Assembly (NCBI GenBank): GCA_017303855.1
Contig: JAFLBL010000002.1
Coordinates: 248,001 to 312,000 of the forward strand
Direction of reading: 5' to 3'
Origin: Chitinophagales bacterium
GTDB taxonomy: Bacteria > Bacteroidota > Bacteroidia > Chitinophagales > Chitinophagaceae
DNA: 64,000 bases
Part shown: in pieces, positions 1 to 9,230 of the stretch
Layout: each line of letters opens with the position of its first letter
Position numbering within the stretch: position 1 is the stretch's first letter
Notes under the pieces: model-generated
The model's input: the letters and a program-made list of their open reading frames with translations, nothing else
Databases searched by the model: none
What the model was told of the DNA's origin: nothing
Position numbers and translations under genes: made by a program

Positions 1-2
1 CA

Positions 3-617
3 CCGCGCTGGGGAGTAGTGGCGGACCTGCACATGCGGCGGAATCATTTTATGGCGGATAACAGTTTTTATTTTGCCCGTACCGGTCTGCAATACAGTGT
101 TGATAAAAACCTGTCTGTTGCAATTGGCAACGGACATTTATGGAACTATCCCACGGCAAAGGGCTGGCATACCGTGGCACATGAGAACCGGATATATCAG
201 CAGATACAGTACAGTTCAAAATGGAAAAAAGTTACCATCTTACAACGTCTTCGCAATGAACAACGGTGGCAGCAGAAGATGGTCAATGACGAGTATACAG
301 GCGAATTACGGTTTACGGACCGTGTACGGTACCTGTTGAGTCTGACCATGCCGGTGTCCGCCAATACTAAAGTTCCTTCCCTTGTAGTGGCCAATGAACT
401 TTGCCTGCAGGGTGGGAAGGAGATCGTGTACAATACATTTGATCAGAATCGTTTTTTCGTCGGTATCCGTGAACAGCTCCGCGCTGATCTGGCCTTCGAT
501 ATGGGCTATATGCGGGTATATCAGCAGAAAAAATCCGGTTTTGAATTTGACCGCAATCATACTTTCCGCCTGTTTTTCTACTACAGCCCGCAACTCTTCA
601 CAAAAAAGGGAAAATAA
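3..617 (+). CDS. DUF2490 family outer membrane protein, 5' partial
   Basis: The reading frame is open to the left edge of the window, so the N-terminus is missing; the GTG at 18 is not a convincing start. About 205 residues remain. They alternate short amphipathic strands (YSSKWKKVTILQRLRNEQRW, FFVGIREQLRADLAFDMGYM) and end in a strand rich in Phe/Tyr (TFRLFFYYSPQLF), as in outer membrane beta-barrels. The pattern of an arginine-rich QRLRNEQRW strand, a later ANELCL strand and the NRFFVGI strand fits the DUF2490 family, common in Bacteroidota and of unknown substrate. Family call from memory of its motifs. Confidence 0.72.
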   Translation, partial: PRWGVVADLHMRRNHFMADNSFYFARTGLQYSVDKNLSVAIGNGHLWNYPTAKGWHTVAHENRIYQQIQYSSKWKKVTILQRLRNEQRWQQKMVNDEYTGELRFTDRVRYLLSLTMPVSANTKVPSLVVANELCLQGGKEIVYNTFDQNRFFVGIREQLRADLAFDMGYMRVYQQKKSGFEFDRNHTFRLFFYYSPQLFTKKGK

Positions 618-688
618 AACCCGGTTACAGGAACGACAGGTAAACCGTATGCGGGTAATTCAGGCAAATAATTTTATCTTGCCATTTC

Positions 689-2194
689 ATGAACATTCTC
701 AGTCCTGCCATATCATCGCTTGCCCGTCTGCGTCTGTGGCGAATTGATGCCTGGAAGCAAAATCCACTGGATGCCCAGCGGGAAGTACTGCAGGACCTGG
801 TTACTTCCGCACAGTATACCGAATTTGGCCGCAAGTATAATTTTTCAAAACTCTTTAATGTAAAATCGTTTAAAGAGGCTGTACCCATTCATGAATACGA
901 CGATATGAAGCCCTATATCGAACGGATCATGCATGGCGAGCAGAACATACTCTGGAATACGCCCATTTACTGGTTTGCCAAGAGCAGCGGCACCACCAGT
1001 GAAAAAAGCAAGTTTATCCCTATCAGTGAAGAGAGTCTCCAGGACGGGCATTATAAGGCGTCCAAAGATGTGTTATCGCTCTATTACCAGTTTAATCCGG
1101 ATTCAAACCTGCTTACCGGAAAGGGGCTGGTGATCGGGGGCAGTCACAATATCAACCCCATGAATACGGAAGCCCAGTACGGCGACCTGAGTGCTGTGCT
1201 GCTGCAAAACTCACCCTTCTGGGGGCATTGGCTGCGAACACCCGACCTGAGCATTGCCCTGATGGATGAGTGGGAAAGCAAAATTGAAAAACTGGCTGAG
1301 AATACCATTCATGAAAACGTGACTTCGATTTCCGGGGTGCCTACCTGGACCCTGGTTCTTTTTAAGCGGATACTGGAAATGACCGGCAAGCAGTATATGA
1401 GTGAGGTATGGCCTTCGCTCGAACTTTATATGCACGGTGGTGTTTCGTTTACCCCTTACCGTGATCAGTTCAGGCAGATAATCGGCAAGGACATCAACTA
1501 CCTGGAAATGTACAATGCCAGCGAAGGGTTCTTCGCCGCCCAGGATAATCCCGGGCAGGAAGGCATGTTGCTTTTTACGGATCATGGTATTTTCATGGAG
1601 TTCATGCCGGTCAGTGAATACGGTAAACCGGACCCGCAGACGGTAGGATTACAGGATGTGGAGCCCGGTCACAATTATGCGCTGGTGATCAGTACCAATG
1701 GCGGACTCTGGCGTTATCTTGTGGGAGATACGGTACAGTTCACTTCCATACGACCTTACCGGGTAAAAGTATCCGGCCGGTTGAAACATTATATCAATGC
1801 CTTCGGTGAAGAAGTAATTGTGGACAATTCCGATAAGGCCATTGCAGCCGCGGCTGCCGCAACGGGAGCCGTGGTGAATGATTATACAGCCGCCCCCGTC
1901 TATTTTTCAGATAAGCACAATGGCGCGCATGAGTGGCTGATCGAGTTTGAACAGGCGCCGGCTTCACTGGACGCTTTCACTTTTGAACTGGACAACGCGC
2001 TGAAGAGTATTAACAGCGATTACGAAGCCAAACGGCATAAAAGTATTGCCCTGGGCATGCCCATCGTACATGCTTTACGGAAAGGTGTATTTACAGAGTG
2101 GCTGCACAGCAAAGGCAAACTGGGTGGTCAGCATAAAGTACCCCGGCTGAGTAATGAGCGGAACTTACTGGAAGAAATCCTCCGTTTTCAATAA
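689..2194 (+). CDS. GH3 auxin-responsive promoter family protein (acyl-acid amido synthetase-like)
   Basis: 501 aa, cytoplasmic. Plant GH3 enzymes adenylate carboxylic acids such as jasmonate or indole acetate and couple them to amino acids; the bacterial members have no settled substrate. The adenylate motif SSGTTSEKSKFIP lies at about residues 99-111, followed by YNASEGFFA (about 271-279) and LVGDTVQF (about 346), the usual order for the ANL-like fold of GH3. The ATG is 72 bp after the DUF2490 stop and the gene may be co-transcribed with it. The next gene, fabG, is 99 bp downstream. Family assignment is firm; the reaction is open. Confidence 0.88.
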   Translation: MNILSPAISSLARLRLWRIDAWKQNPLDAQREVLQDLVTSAQYTEFGRKYNFSKLFNVKSFKEAVPIHEYDDMKPYIERIMHGEQNILWNTPIYWFAKSSGTTSEKSKFIPISEESLQDGHYKASKDVLSLYYQFNPDSNLLTGKGLVIGGSHNINPMNTEAQYGDLSAVLLQNSPFWGHWLRTPDLSIALMDEWESKIEKLAENTIHENVTSISGVPTWTLVLFKRILEMTGKQYMSEVWPSLELYMHGGVSFTPYRDQFRQIIGKDINYLEMYNASEGFFAAQDNPGQEGMLLFTDHGIFMEFMPVSEYGKPDPQTVGLQDVEPGHNYALVISTNGGLWRYLVGDTVQFTSIRPYRVKVSGRLKHYINAFGEEVIVDNSDKAIAAAAAATGAVVNDYTAAPVYFSDKHNGAHEWLIEFEQAPASLDAFTFELDNALKSINSDYEAKRHKSIALGMPIVHALRKGVFTEWLHSKGKLGGQHKVPRLSNERNLLEEILRFQ

Positions 2195-2293
2195 GCCAAC
2201 AGGTAACAGCTTCCTGGCATGGTATAATTCAGGTGCATCATGCTGTTTTTGCCATAATTTTCTTTCTTTTGCCAATAATTAAAATCATCGTTT

Positions 2294-3049
2294 ATGAAAT
2301 TACTTGATGGAAAAGTGGCGGTTGTTACAGGTGCCGCACGTGGTATCGGGGAAGCTATTGCCCTGAAATTTGCTGAACAGGGAGCCAGTGTGGCATTTAC
2401 CTATGTAAGTGACAGCAGTGCGGAGAAAGCAGCGGCACTGGAAGCAAAACTGACAGCCCTGGGTGTAAAAGCCAAAGCCTATAAAAGCAATGCCGGTGAT
2501 TTTGCCCAATGTGAAGCGTTTGTAAACGATGTATTGAAGGAATTTGGCACGGTGGATATCTGCGTAAACAATGCCGGCATCTCAAAAGATAACCTGCTGC
2601 TGCGTATGACGCCCGAGCAATGGAATGATGTAATACAGGTAAACCTCAATAGTGTATTCTACATGACCAAGCAGGTGATCCGTCCGATGATGAAAGCCAA
2701 ATCCGGTGTCATCATCAATATGAGTTCCATTATCGGCGAAATCGGTAACGCCGGGCAGAGCAGTTATGCCGCATCCAAAGCCGGGATTATCGGCTTTACT
2801 AAATCAGTGGCCAAGGAACTCGGTAGCCGCAATATCCGTTGCAATGCCATTGCTCCCGGTTTTGTGGAAACAGATATGACCAGTTACTTAAAAGACGGCG
2901 AAGGCGCTGACAAATATAAAGCCGGGATTCCATTGGGAAAATTCGCCTCAGCAGAGGATATCGCCAATGTAACTTTGTTCCTCGCATCCGATATGGCTTC
3001 ATATGTTACAGGACAAACGATCAGTGTTTGCGGCGGATTGAATATTTGA
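2294..3049 (+). CDS. fabG: 3-oxoacyl-[acyl-carrier-protein] reductase
   Basis: 251 aa short-chain dehydrogenase, usual FabG length. It reduces 3-oxoacyl-ACP with NADPH in the fatty-acid elongation cycle, in the cytoplasm. The glycine-rich cofactor loop TGAARGIG is at about residues 12-19, NNAG at about 91-94, and the catalytic Ser-Tyr-Lys in SSIIGEIGNAGQSSYAASK at about 144-162. The C-terminal ASYVTGQTISVCGG is typical of FabG. It stands alone here, not beside acpP or fabF, so a second FabG-like dehydrogenase with a different substrate cannot be excluded. A heptamer repeat array starts directly after the stop codon. Confidence 0.88.
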   Translation: MKLLDGKVAVVTGAARGIGEAIALKFAEQGASVAFTYVSDSSAEKAAALEAKLTALGVKAKAYKSNAGDFAQCEAFVNDVLKEFGTVDICVNNAGISKDNLLLRMTPEQWNDVIQVNLNSVFYMTKQVIRPMMKAKSGVIINMSSIIGEIGNAGQSSYAASKAGIIGFTKSVAKELGSRNIRCNAIAPGFVETDMTSYLKDGEGADKYKAGIPLGKFASAEDIANVTLFLASDMASYVTGQTISVCGGLNI

Positions 3050-3052
3050 TGG

Positions 3053-3145
3053 TGAGTGGTGAGTGGAGAGTGGAGAGTGGAGAGTGGAGAGTGGGCTAAA
3101 AACCTAAACATCTCAACAACTAAACATCTCAACATCTCACCCCCT
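3053..3145. repeat. Heptamer array followed by octamer-like array after fabG
   Basis: Six head-to-tail 7-bp units (TGAGTGG twice, AGAGTGG four times) occupy 3053-3094, starting 4 bp after the fabG stop. After about 14 bp, a second set of 8-bp-like units (CATCTCAA, CAACTAAA, CATCTCAA, CATCTCAC) runs into the 3' end of the convergent alkA gene. The gap thus holds only repeats and no gene. Confidence 0.85.
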
Positions 3146-3772
3146 CAACTTAATCCCCCTCTTCTTAATATACGCGTGCCACAATATCATTGCCGCGATG
3201 GTACGATAGGGGCGCCAGGGTTCGGCAATGGCCAGCATTTCCTCTTTGGTTATATGAGGGTGGAGCTTTTTTGTTTCCTTTAAACTGTTGACAAGGGCAA
3301 TATCTCCCAGCGGAAACAGATCTGATCGCTGCAATGCATGCATCAGGAACACATCAATGGTCCAGTGGCCAATGCCTTTCAGTTGTATTAATTGTGTCCG
3401 GATCTCTTCATCGGGCAGTGCATGGAGTTTTTTCAGTACCAGTTTTTTGGATTGAATAGCTTCTGCCAGACCGCGGGCATATCCCATTTTCTGTCTGGTA
3501 AAATAACAGGCCCGCATTTCTTCATCCGTGAGGGCCAGTATTTTTGCCGGGGTAACAACTCCTGTTTTCTCTCTCAGTTTTTCAAAAGCAGCATAGGCGG
3601 CGGCGAGGGAAACCTGTTGTTCCAGGATGGTCAGTACCAGTGTTTGAAAAGTAGCCGGTCTTGTCCACATCGGCGGATAGCCATGCGTTTTTATAATCCC
3701 TTTCAGGTCTTTGTCGCGGCGCGTCAGTGTATCGCAGAGAGAGGTAAAGTTGGTTTTGTCGAATTGTTGCAC
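3137..3772 (-). CDS. DNA-3-methyladenine glycosylase II family protein (AlkA-like), copy 1
   Basis: 211 aa HhH-GPD glycosylase that would excise alkylated bases such as 3-methyladenine. The helix-hairpin-helix is LIQLKGIGHWTIDVFLMH (about residues 127-144), followed by the catalytic aspartate region DLFPLGDIAL. The start is a GTG whose G is the last base of the upstream hydratase TAG stop (TAGTG), a 1-bp overlap suggesting translational coupling; no ATG offers a better N-terminus. A second AlkA-like gene lies at 16515. There is no Ada-like fusion. Family firm, exact lesion range unknown. Confidence 0.85.
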   Translation of the reverse strand: MQQFDKTNFTSLCDTLTRRDKDLKGIIKTHGYPPMWTRPATFQTLVLTILEQQVSLAAAYAAFEKLREKTGVVTPAKILALTDEEMRACYFTRQKMGYARGLAEAIQSKKLVLKKLHALPDEEIRTQLIQLKGIGHWTIDVFLMHALQRSDLFPLGDIALVNSLKETKKLHPHITKEEMLAIAEPWRPYRTIAAMILWHAYIKKRGIKLRG

Positions 3773-4527
3773 TATTTCTTTTTAAAGGATTCAATGGCAT
3801 TACGGGTGAAATCGCTCAGCACGAGCCGCCCGCTGATGGCTGCCCGTTCAACAAGTAACTTGTCCCAGTGTTCGGTACCCCTCCAGCAAATTTTTTTCAA
3901 CTCAGCCATTGCCTCCGGACTGGAATGCATCAGTGTGTAAACCAACCGGCCGATCGCTTCATCCATATCTGCTGTGGAGTTGTAGAGTTCCGCGTAAAGT
4001 CCTTTTTTTCTGGCCCATTCCGCACTTCGCCAGCGTTGCGCATCTATGGCCAGTTGAGAAAAAGCAGAGACACCTATTTTCCGCTCCACTGCTGGTCCTA
4101 CAACAAACGGACCGATGCCTACAGCCAGTTCGCTTAATTTAACCTCCGCCTCTTCTGTGGCAATGGCATAATCCACCGCTGCGGCCAGACCCACACCTCC
4201 TCCAACGCAACGGCCGTGAATACGGCCGATAATCAGTTTAGGACAGATCCGCATGGCATTGATCACATGCGCGAAGCCACTGAAAAATTTCAAGCCTTCT
4301 TCTTTTGTACGGATGGCAGCCAGTTCATCAAAAGAGGCACCGGCGCAAAAAGCTTTTTCTCCGAAACTGCGGAGTAGTATCAGTTTTGTTTCCTCATCAT
4401 TGCCCGCCGCATGAATAGCCTGGGCCAGGGATTCCAGCATATGCCCCGGAAGCGAATTGCTTTGCGGATGAAAAAATTCGATGGTGGTAACGCCTTTATG
4501 CAGCCCGGTTTTTACAAATGCTTCCAT
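3772..4527 (-). CDS. Enoyl-CoA hydratase/isomerase family protein
   Basis: 251 aa crotonase-fold protein. The CoA-binding/oxyanion segment FCAGASFDELAA (about residues 61-72) and GRCVGGGVGLAAAVDYAIA (about 104-122) are clear. One catalytic glutamate is kept in KLSELAVGIG, but the second position, usually PGxGGTQR, reads GPFVVGPAVERKIG without a glutamate, more like methylglutaconyl-CoA hydratases than classical enoyl-CoA hydratases. Phenylacetate (PaaF-like), leucine or another acyl-CoA route is possible; paaZ is 1 kb away on the same strand but separated by an opposite gene. Overlaps alkA by one base. Confidence 0.8.
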   Translation of the reverse strand: MEAFVKTGLHKGVTTIEFFHPQSNSLPGHMLESLAQAIHAAGNDEETKLILLRSFGEKAFCAGASFDELAAIRTKEEGLKFFSGFAHVINAMRICPKLIIGRIHGRCVGGGVGLAAAVDYAIATEEAEVKLSELAVGIGPFVVGPAVERKIGVSAFSQLAIDAQRWRSAEWARKKGLYAELYNSTADMDEAIGRLVYTLMHSSPEAMAELKKICWRGTEHWDKLLVERAAISGRLVLSDFTRNAIESFKKK

Positions 4528-4713
4528 AACTAAAGTTTGTAAAGTAAAGTTAATGCGAACCGCTCCTGTATTTGTGGACTATTTTTTGAGCGGATCTGTA
4601 GTAATTTAGCAAACAGGCAACGATTTTATCCTGATCTGGGTCATTGGTTTCTGTCCGGGGAAAGGAATAATTTACCTGATAAACTGTAAGCCGAGAACCT
4701 TAAACAACAAACC

Positions 4714-5562
4714 ATGAAGCAATTTTTACCCGCTGTCCTTCTTGTCTCTTTTTTTACCTCCTGCACCACCGCAAATTTTATCCAGCATACACCTTCCCTG
4801 GTACAATCCGGCACCCATACGGAAAAAGGGGAATTTACCGGGCGAGCCTTGTACAGTACCGGCAGCAGCAGCAGTAATACTGTAGAGAACAGTACCGGCG
4901 CCTCACCGTATCAGCAGGTTCGGGGTTTCCAGGCACAGGGTTCTTATGCCGTTGATGATCACTTTGCCGTACAGGGGTCATTTATGCACTCCGGTGAAAA
5001 GGGCGGCTCCACGGAAAATGGAGTAAAATCCATTGTCTATGATTATAACCGGAATGTGGCCGAAGCCGGACTTGCTTTTTACCAGGCACTGGGTGATAAG
5101 AGTAATTTTTATTTTGAACTGGGTGGCGGTGCCGGCCTGGGCAGTTATAAAGCAAAGGAATTATCCTCCCTGCTGGTACCCGGCGGTCGTTATTACGATC
5201 ATTCTGTTTTCAAACTGTATGTACAGCCCTCCTTCTATTTTATATCACCCAATGTGCATGTGCAAACAGGATTTAAATTCGCCTCTGTCAATTTTAATAA
5301 TATTAAAAGCAATTACACTTCACTGGAGAAACAAAGCCGGGACCTGACACTGGAACCCAAACTGAATACGACGGTCATTGATTTCTTTTTCCGTACGGAT
5401 ATTTATTTGCCCGGGCTGCCCTGGCTGGGATTCAGCGGTCAGACACAGGTATCCAGTGAATTGCAAAAGAAATTCAATACGAATATCAACGACAATAATT
5501 ACGGCATAGGTGTTTGTTTCCGCTTCGGTGAACTGACTGAACAAAAGGCAAAGAAAAATTAA
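4714..5562 (+). CDS. Outer membrane beta-barrel lipoprotein, unknown function
   Basis: 282 aa. A signal peptide ending in the lipobox-like VSFFTSC places the mature N-terminus at Cys17. The rest is made of alternating strands with many Gly/Tyr/Phe (FYFELGGGAGLGSY, FKLYVQPSFYFISPN, VHVQTGFKFASVNF) and ends in NYGIGVCFRFGEL, as expected for an 8-10 strand barrel or porin-like protein. I do not recognise a specific family. It is convergent with paaZ, only 15 bp away, and is preceded by a 186-bp gap shared with the divergent hydratase gene. Confidence 0.7.
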   Translation: MKQFLPAVLLVSFFTSCTTANFIQHTPSLVQSGTHTEKGEFTGRALYSTGSSSSNTVENSTGASPYQQVRGFQAQGSYAVDDHFAVQGSFMHSGEKGGSTENGVKSIVYDYNRNVAEAGLAFYQALGDKSNFYFELGGGAGLGSYKAKELSSLLVPGGRYYDHSVFKLYVQPSFYFISPNVHVQTGFKFASVNFNNIKSNYTSLEKQSRDLTLEPKLNTTVIDFFFRTDIYLPGLPWLGFSGQTQVSSELQKKFNTNINDNNYGIGVCFRFGELTEQKAKKN

Positions 5563-5577
5563 AAGCGCCCGCTGATT

Positions 5578-7653
5578 TTATACCGGCTTCCTGGCAACCA
5601 TGGTGAGAATGGTGGCAATACCAGTGATTTCATCGGTGTCATCCAGAAATTCCACCAGCCATTTTACAATGCCCTTGTCAATATCGTCTCCACGTTTGAA
5701 GTCTTCCGGATTTTCAATAACGCGTTTGTCATTGGGCAGTTTCTCCTTACAGGTAAAACGGATGTAAAGTGAGGCGCCGGGGTATACCGGTTTGGTAAAG
5801 CGGAGTTCATCAATTCCGTAATTCAGCAGCACCGGATTTTTTTCATAGCCGTCTACAAATAATCCGGCTGCCAGGCTCATGATCAGATAGCCGTGGGCTA
5901 CCTGTTGTTCAAACATGGTACCGGTAAAATCCGTGGTTTTGATATGTGCATAGAAATGATCTCCCGTAAGGTCGGCAAACCGGTCTATGTCATCGGCTGT
6001 AATTGTTCTTTTTTCCGTAATCAGTTGTTCGCCGATCTGCAGTTCTTCAAAATATTTTTTGAAAGGATGTATACCTGTTTGCAGCCCTTCCGCATGCGGC
6101 TGATATACACCGGTGATACTGGTAATCATGGACGGTGAACCCTGGATAGCGGTACGTTGTAAATAGTGTTTTACGCCACGTATACCGCCCATTTCCTCTC
6201 CGCCACCGGCCCGGCCCGGTCCCCCGTGCACGAGCAGGGGCAGGGGAGATCCGTGGCCGGTACTTTCCCGGGCACACTCATTATTCAAAATCAGTATACG
6301 GCCATGATGGGATGCGGCACCGATCACATAATCCCGGGCTTCCTGCCGGTCTGCTGTTACAATCGTACTTACCAGGCTGCCTTTACCCAGTTTACTCAGC
6401 GCTATAGCGTCTTCGCTGTTTTTATAGGGCATGATGGTGCTTACAGGACCAAAAGCTTCAATCGTATGAGGTTCGACGGATGTATGAGGCGTTTCGTTCA
6501 GCAACAATAAAGGCGACATAAAAGCGCCCTTCTCCGGATCGGCACCGATAACCTGTACGCTGTCCGGTGAACCATAGACCAGCTGCGAACTGGTCAGTAA
6601 CCTGCTGACCTGTTCTTTTACTTCATGACGTTGTGTACTACCCGCCAGGCTGCCCATGCGTACGGCCGGATCAAGCGGATTGCCGATTGTAGTCTGAGCA
6701 AGGGCGGCAGCAATCGCTTTATATACTTCCTCCAGTTTGTTTTCGGGTACAAAGATCCGGCGTACGCCTGTACAGCGTTGCCCGGCTTTCAATGTCATTT
6801 CCCGGCGCACTTCTTTAATAAAAACAGTCCATTCCGGATCAGCGGCTGTAACTTTCTCTCCCAGGATAATACAATTCAGGCTGTCTGCTTCCATTGTAAA
6901 GGGAACATTGTTTTCCAGTATGGCCGGGGTTTTTTTCAGCAACAGGCCAGTGGAGGCACTGCCGGTAAAAGTGACCACATCCTGTGAGGTCATGTGATCC
7001 AGCAGATCACCTGCGGATCCGCAGAGCAGTTGCAGGGCTCCGTCCGGCAGTATTCCCGATGCTATGATTTCCCGGACAACGGCTTCTGTAAGATAAGAGG
7101 TAACGGTGGCGGGCTTCACTACAGCGGGCATACCTGCCAGCAGATTCACTGCGATTTTTTCCAGCATACCCCAAACCGGAAAATTAAAAGCATTGATATG
7201 AACGGCTACTCCTTCTTTCGGTACCAGCACATGGGTACCCATAAAGCTGTTTTCCTTACTGAGGTTATGGGATTCGCCATCTATGCAGAGTACATCATCG
7301 GGAAATTTGCGGCGGAGTGAGGCATTGGCAAACAGGTTGCCGATCCCCCCTTCAATATCCACCCAGCTGTCGGCCCGGGTGGCCCCGGTCTGGTAGCTGA
7401 GGGTATAAAATTTTTCCAGGTGTTTGCGCAAATGCAGCGCCAGTGCTTTCAGCATATTACCCCGCTGATGAAAACTCATCCGGCGAAGAGCGGGATTGCC
7501 TGTTTGCCGCGCATAGTCTAATATACCGGCCATATCCAGACCGCGGGTACTGGTGCTGGCAACTGGTTCACCGGTTACTGCATTAAAAAGGATTTGTCCG
7601 TCTCCGTCTCCGCTGATCCACTTTCCCAGTACGTAATTTTCCAGTCTGTTCAT
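5578..7653 (-). CDS. paaZ: Phenylacetate degradation bifunctional protein PaaZ (ring-opening hydrolase / aldehyde dehydrogenase)
   Basis: 691 aa from the ATG at 7653 ([12 protein letters not shown]), the usual PaaZ start; the 23 codons upstream look spurious. PaaZ hydrolyses oxepin-CoA through its C-terminal MaoC domain and oxidises the resulting semialdehyde with NADP through its N-terminal aldehyde dehydrogenase domain. The dehydrogenase catalytic cysteine is in [13 protein letters not shown] and the general-base glutamate in FTMEADSLN. The MaoC part (about 545-691) has [19 protein letters not shown] and [15 protein letters not shown]. It is 41 kb from the paaA-Y operon. An inverted repeat upstream (7708-7723) may be its operator. 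Confidence 0.95.
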   Translation of the reverse strand: MNRLENYVLGKWISGDGDGQILFNAVTGEPVASTSTRGLDMAGILDYARQTGNPALRRMSFHQRGNMLKALALHLRKHLEKFYTLSYQTGATRADSWVDIEGGIGNLFANASLRRKFPDDVLCIDGESHNLSKENSFMGTHVLVPKEGVAVHINAFNFPVWGMLEKIAVNLLAGMPAVVKPATVTSYLTEAVVREIIASGILPDGALQLLCGSAGDLLDHMTSQDVVTFTGSASTGLLLKKTPAILENNVPFTMEADSLNCIILGEKVTAADPEWTVFIKEVRREMTLKAGQRCTGVRRIFVPENKLEEVYKAIAAALAQTTIGNPLDPAVRMGSLAGSTQRHEVKEQVSRLLTSSQLVYGSPDSVQVIGADPEKGAFMSPLLLLNETPHTSVEPHTIEAFGPVSTIMPYKNSEDAIALSKLGKGSLVSTIVTADRQEARDYVIGAASHHGRILILNNECARESTGHGSPLPLLVHGGPGRAGGGEEMGGIRGVKHYLQRTAIQGSPSMITSITGVYQPHAEGLQTGIHPFKKYFEELQIGEQLITEKRTITADDIDRFADLTGDHFYAHIKTTDFTGTMFEQQVAHGYLIMSLAAGLFVDGYEKNPVLLNYGIDELRFTKPVYPGASLYIRFTCKEKLPNDKRVIENPEDFKRGDDIDKGIVKWLVEFLDDTDEITGIATILTMVARKPV

Positions 7654-7707
7654 ATGCAGGCATTGAAAAACGAAAATAGAGGAATTTAGCAGAAGAGACT
7701 GCGGCGA

Positions 7708-7723
7708 GGTGATTTTAATCACC
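7708..7723. promoter_or_regulatory. Inverted repeat between paaZ and the 7772 gene
   Basis: GGTGATT-TT-AATCACC, perfect 7-bp arms with a 2-bp centre, 55 bp upstream of the paaZ ATG and 49 bp upstream of the divergent gene. On the paaZ strand a weak -7-like CTATTTTCG follows it. It could be the binding site of a dimeric regulator; the regulator is unknown. Confidence 0.4.
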
Positions 7724-7771
7724 CCCTTTAATAAGGCTTAATAATAACTTAGCCTCCTTAAATTTTTAACC

Positions 7772-8170
7772 ATGAAGAAATTAGTAACCCTTGCCTTTGC
7801 CCTTGCCGCCTTGTTTTTAGTTCGTCCTGCTGCAGCCCAGGAGAAAGCCAAATGGGCCGAAAAAGACGCGTTTCATGAAATTATGAGTAAAACTTTTCAT
7901 CCGGCTGAAGAAGGAAAGTTCGAACCCATTAAAACCCGGATCGGTGAAATGGTGGAGAGAGCCACAGCTTGGAAACAATCCACTGCCCCCGCCGGATATG
8001 ATAAAAAAGCGATTAAAAAAGAACTGGGTGAACTTGTGAAAGGAGCCAAAAAGCTGAATAAGCTGATAAAAAATAACGGGACGGATAATGATATTAAAAC
8101 GCAATTAGTCGAACTTCACGACTTATTTCATAAGATCACTGAAAAATGCAGTGGTGAAGAAAAACATTAA
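7772..8170 (+). CDS. Small exported alpha-helical protein, unknown
   Basis: 132 aa with a signal peptide cut after PAAAQ (about residue 22). The mature protein is charged and helical, Lys-rich (KKAIKKELGELVKGAKKLNKLIK) and ends HDLFHKITEKCSGEEKH, so one Cys and several His near the C-terminus could bind a metal or heme, though no CXXCH is present. The next gene starts 2 bp after its stop, and both products are small helical exported proteins, so they probably act together. No family recognised. Confidence 0.72.
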   Translation: MKKLVTLAFALAALFLVRPAAAQEKAKWAEKDAFHEIMSKTFHPAEEGKFEPIKTRIGEMVERATAWKQSTAPAGYDKKAIKKELGELVKGAKKLNKLIKNNGTDNDIKTQLVELHDLFHKITEKCSGEEKH

Positions 8171-8172
8171 CC

Positions 8173-8649
8173 ATGATTAAAAAAATCCTCCTGCCGCTGC
8201 TGGCTGCGGCATTGATTACAGCCTGTAATAATGAATCCAAAGAGTCTGATCACAGTCAGCACGGTTCAGAAAAAAAAGAAGCGCTGACCCCGGTGGATTC
8301 ACTGGAGATGGATGTCAATAATGCGCATGATGAAGTAATGCCAAAAATGGGTCGTGTTCGCGGTGCCGGTCAACGGGCGCAGGCCGCCCTGGACTCACTG
8401 GCCAAACTGCCTGCGAAAGCACAGGCTGCCGCTGCCGGGTATAAAAAATCGCTTGAACAACTGATCAACGATCTGAATACAGCCGACTACGATATGAACA
8501 AATGGATGATGGAGTATAAGCTCGATTCAGCAATGGATAACGCGGAGCTGCGGATGCAATACCTGCTGTCTGAAAAAATAAAAGTGGGTAAGGTGCGTGA
8601 TGCGATACTGAATGGCCTGGCCCGTGCGGATTCTTTACTGAAAAAGTAA
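8173..8649 (+). CDS. Small helical lipoprotein, unknown
   Basis: 158 aa. Lipoprotein signal with AAALITAC, Cys18 acylated, then a short His-rich linker (SDHSQHGSEKK) and a helical body with alanine/leucine heptads (AAAAGYKKSLEQLINDL, MQYLLSEKIKVG). The ATG is 2 bp after the preceding stop, so the two genes form an operon. The repeated Met residues (DEVMPKMG, DMNKWMMEY) and His-rich linker would suit a periplasmic metal-linked role, but that is speculation. Convergent with the next gene, 4 bp away. Confidence 0.7.
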   Translation: MIKKILLPLLAAALITACNNESKESDHSQHGSEKKEALTPVDSLEMDVNNAHDEVMPKMGRVRGAGQRAQAALDSLAKLPAKAQAAAAGYKKSLEQLINDLNTADYDMNKWMMEYKLDSAMDNAELRMQYLLSEKIKVGKVRDAILNGLARADSLLKK

Positions 8650-8653
8650 ATAA

Positions 8654-9145
8654 TCAGCCGGCTGATTGCCTGGTATCGGGTTCCACGCCGAACTGACGGA
8701 GATGATGCAATGCATGCTTGTATAAAAGCTGTACATTTTCGTCAAAACTGAGATCTCCGAAAAAAGGATTTCGTGTTGTCAGTTGAGGATTTTTTTCAAA
8801 GACATCAAAAAAACGAATCAGTTCCTGTTGCAGGGCGCCTATGGCGCCCTGTACTGTTTTATACCGTACGGGAGCAGGACTGTCACCTAATAACGGGTTG
8901 GGGGTATTTTCCCGGAATGGTTTATCACTCATCATGAAACTACGCATGCCGGGCAGTTGTCCGGGAGGAGTCAGAATTTTTTCCATCCGTATCGCACCAC
9001 TGGCTACCCGGAATGAGTCGCCACCCAGGTGTTCTATCATTTGCTGAACCGACATTTTTCCCCAGCGTGGGGGAGTAGCAGGGTCCAGCCGTTGTAAGTG
9101 AGAAACGAGTTTCGTTCGGAGAAAATTTTCCTTTTCAATACTCAT
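8654..9145 (-). CDS. DinB-like / DUF1569 family protein
   Basis: 163 aa from the ATG at 9145 (MSIEKENFLRTKL); the longer frame to 9286 would run into the neighbouring promoter. Motifs LDPATPPRWGKMSVQQMIEHL near the N-terminus and LLYKHALHHLRQFGVEP near the C-terminus place histidines as in the DinB four-helix metal-binding superfamily, in the DUF1569 branch. Likely a cytoplasmic metal-dependent protein of unknown reaction. Divergent from the EEP-family gene with an 85-bp gap. Confidence 0.65.
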   Translation of the reverse strand: MSIEKENFLRTKLVSHLQRLDPATPPRWGKMSVQQMIEHLGGDSFRVASGAIRMEKILTPPGQLPGMRSFMMSDKPFRENTPNPLLGDSPAPVRYKTVQGAIGALQQELIRFFDVFEKNPQLTTRNPFFGDLSFDENVQLLYKHALHHLRQFGVEPDTRQSAG

Positions 9146-9230
9146 TGCAAGCCTTTGTTTTGCCAATATACGTAGATTATTCATCCATTCCGTTACAGCG
9201 CCGACGCTTTGTTTTTTGTAAATTGCAGCA

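Noticed and set aside
18..617. GTG at 18 as true start of the first gene
   Set aside because: The frame is open further upstream and a DUF2490 protein needs a signal peptide and earlier strands.
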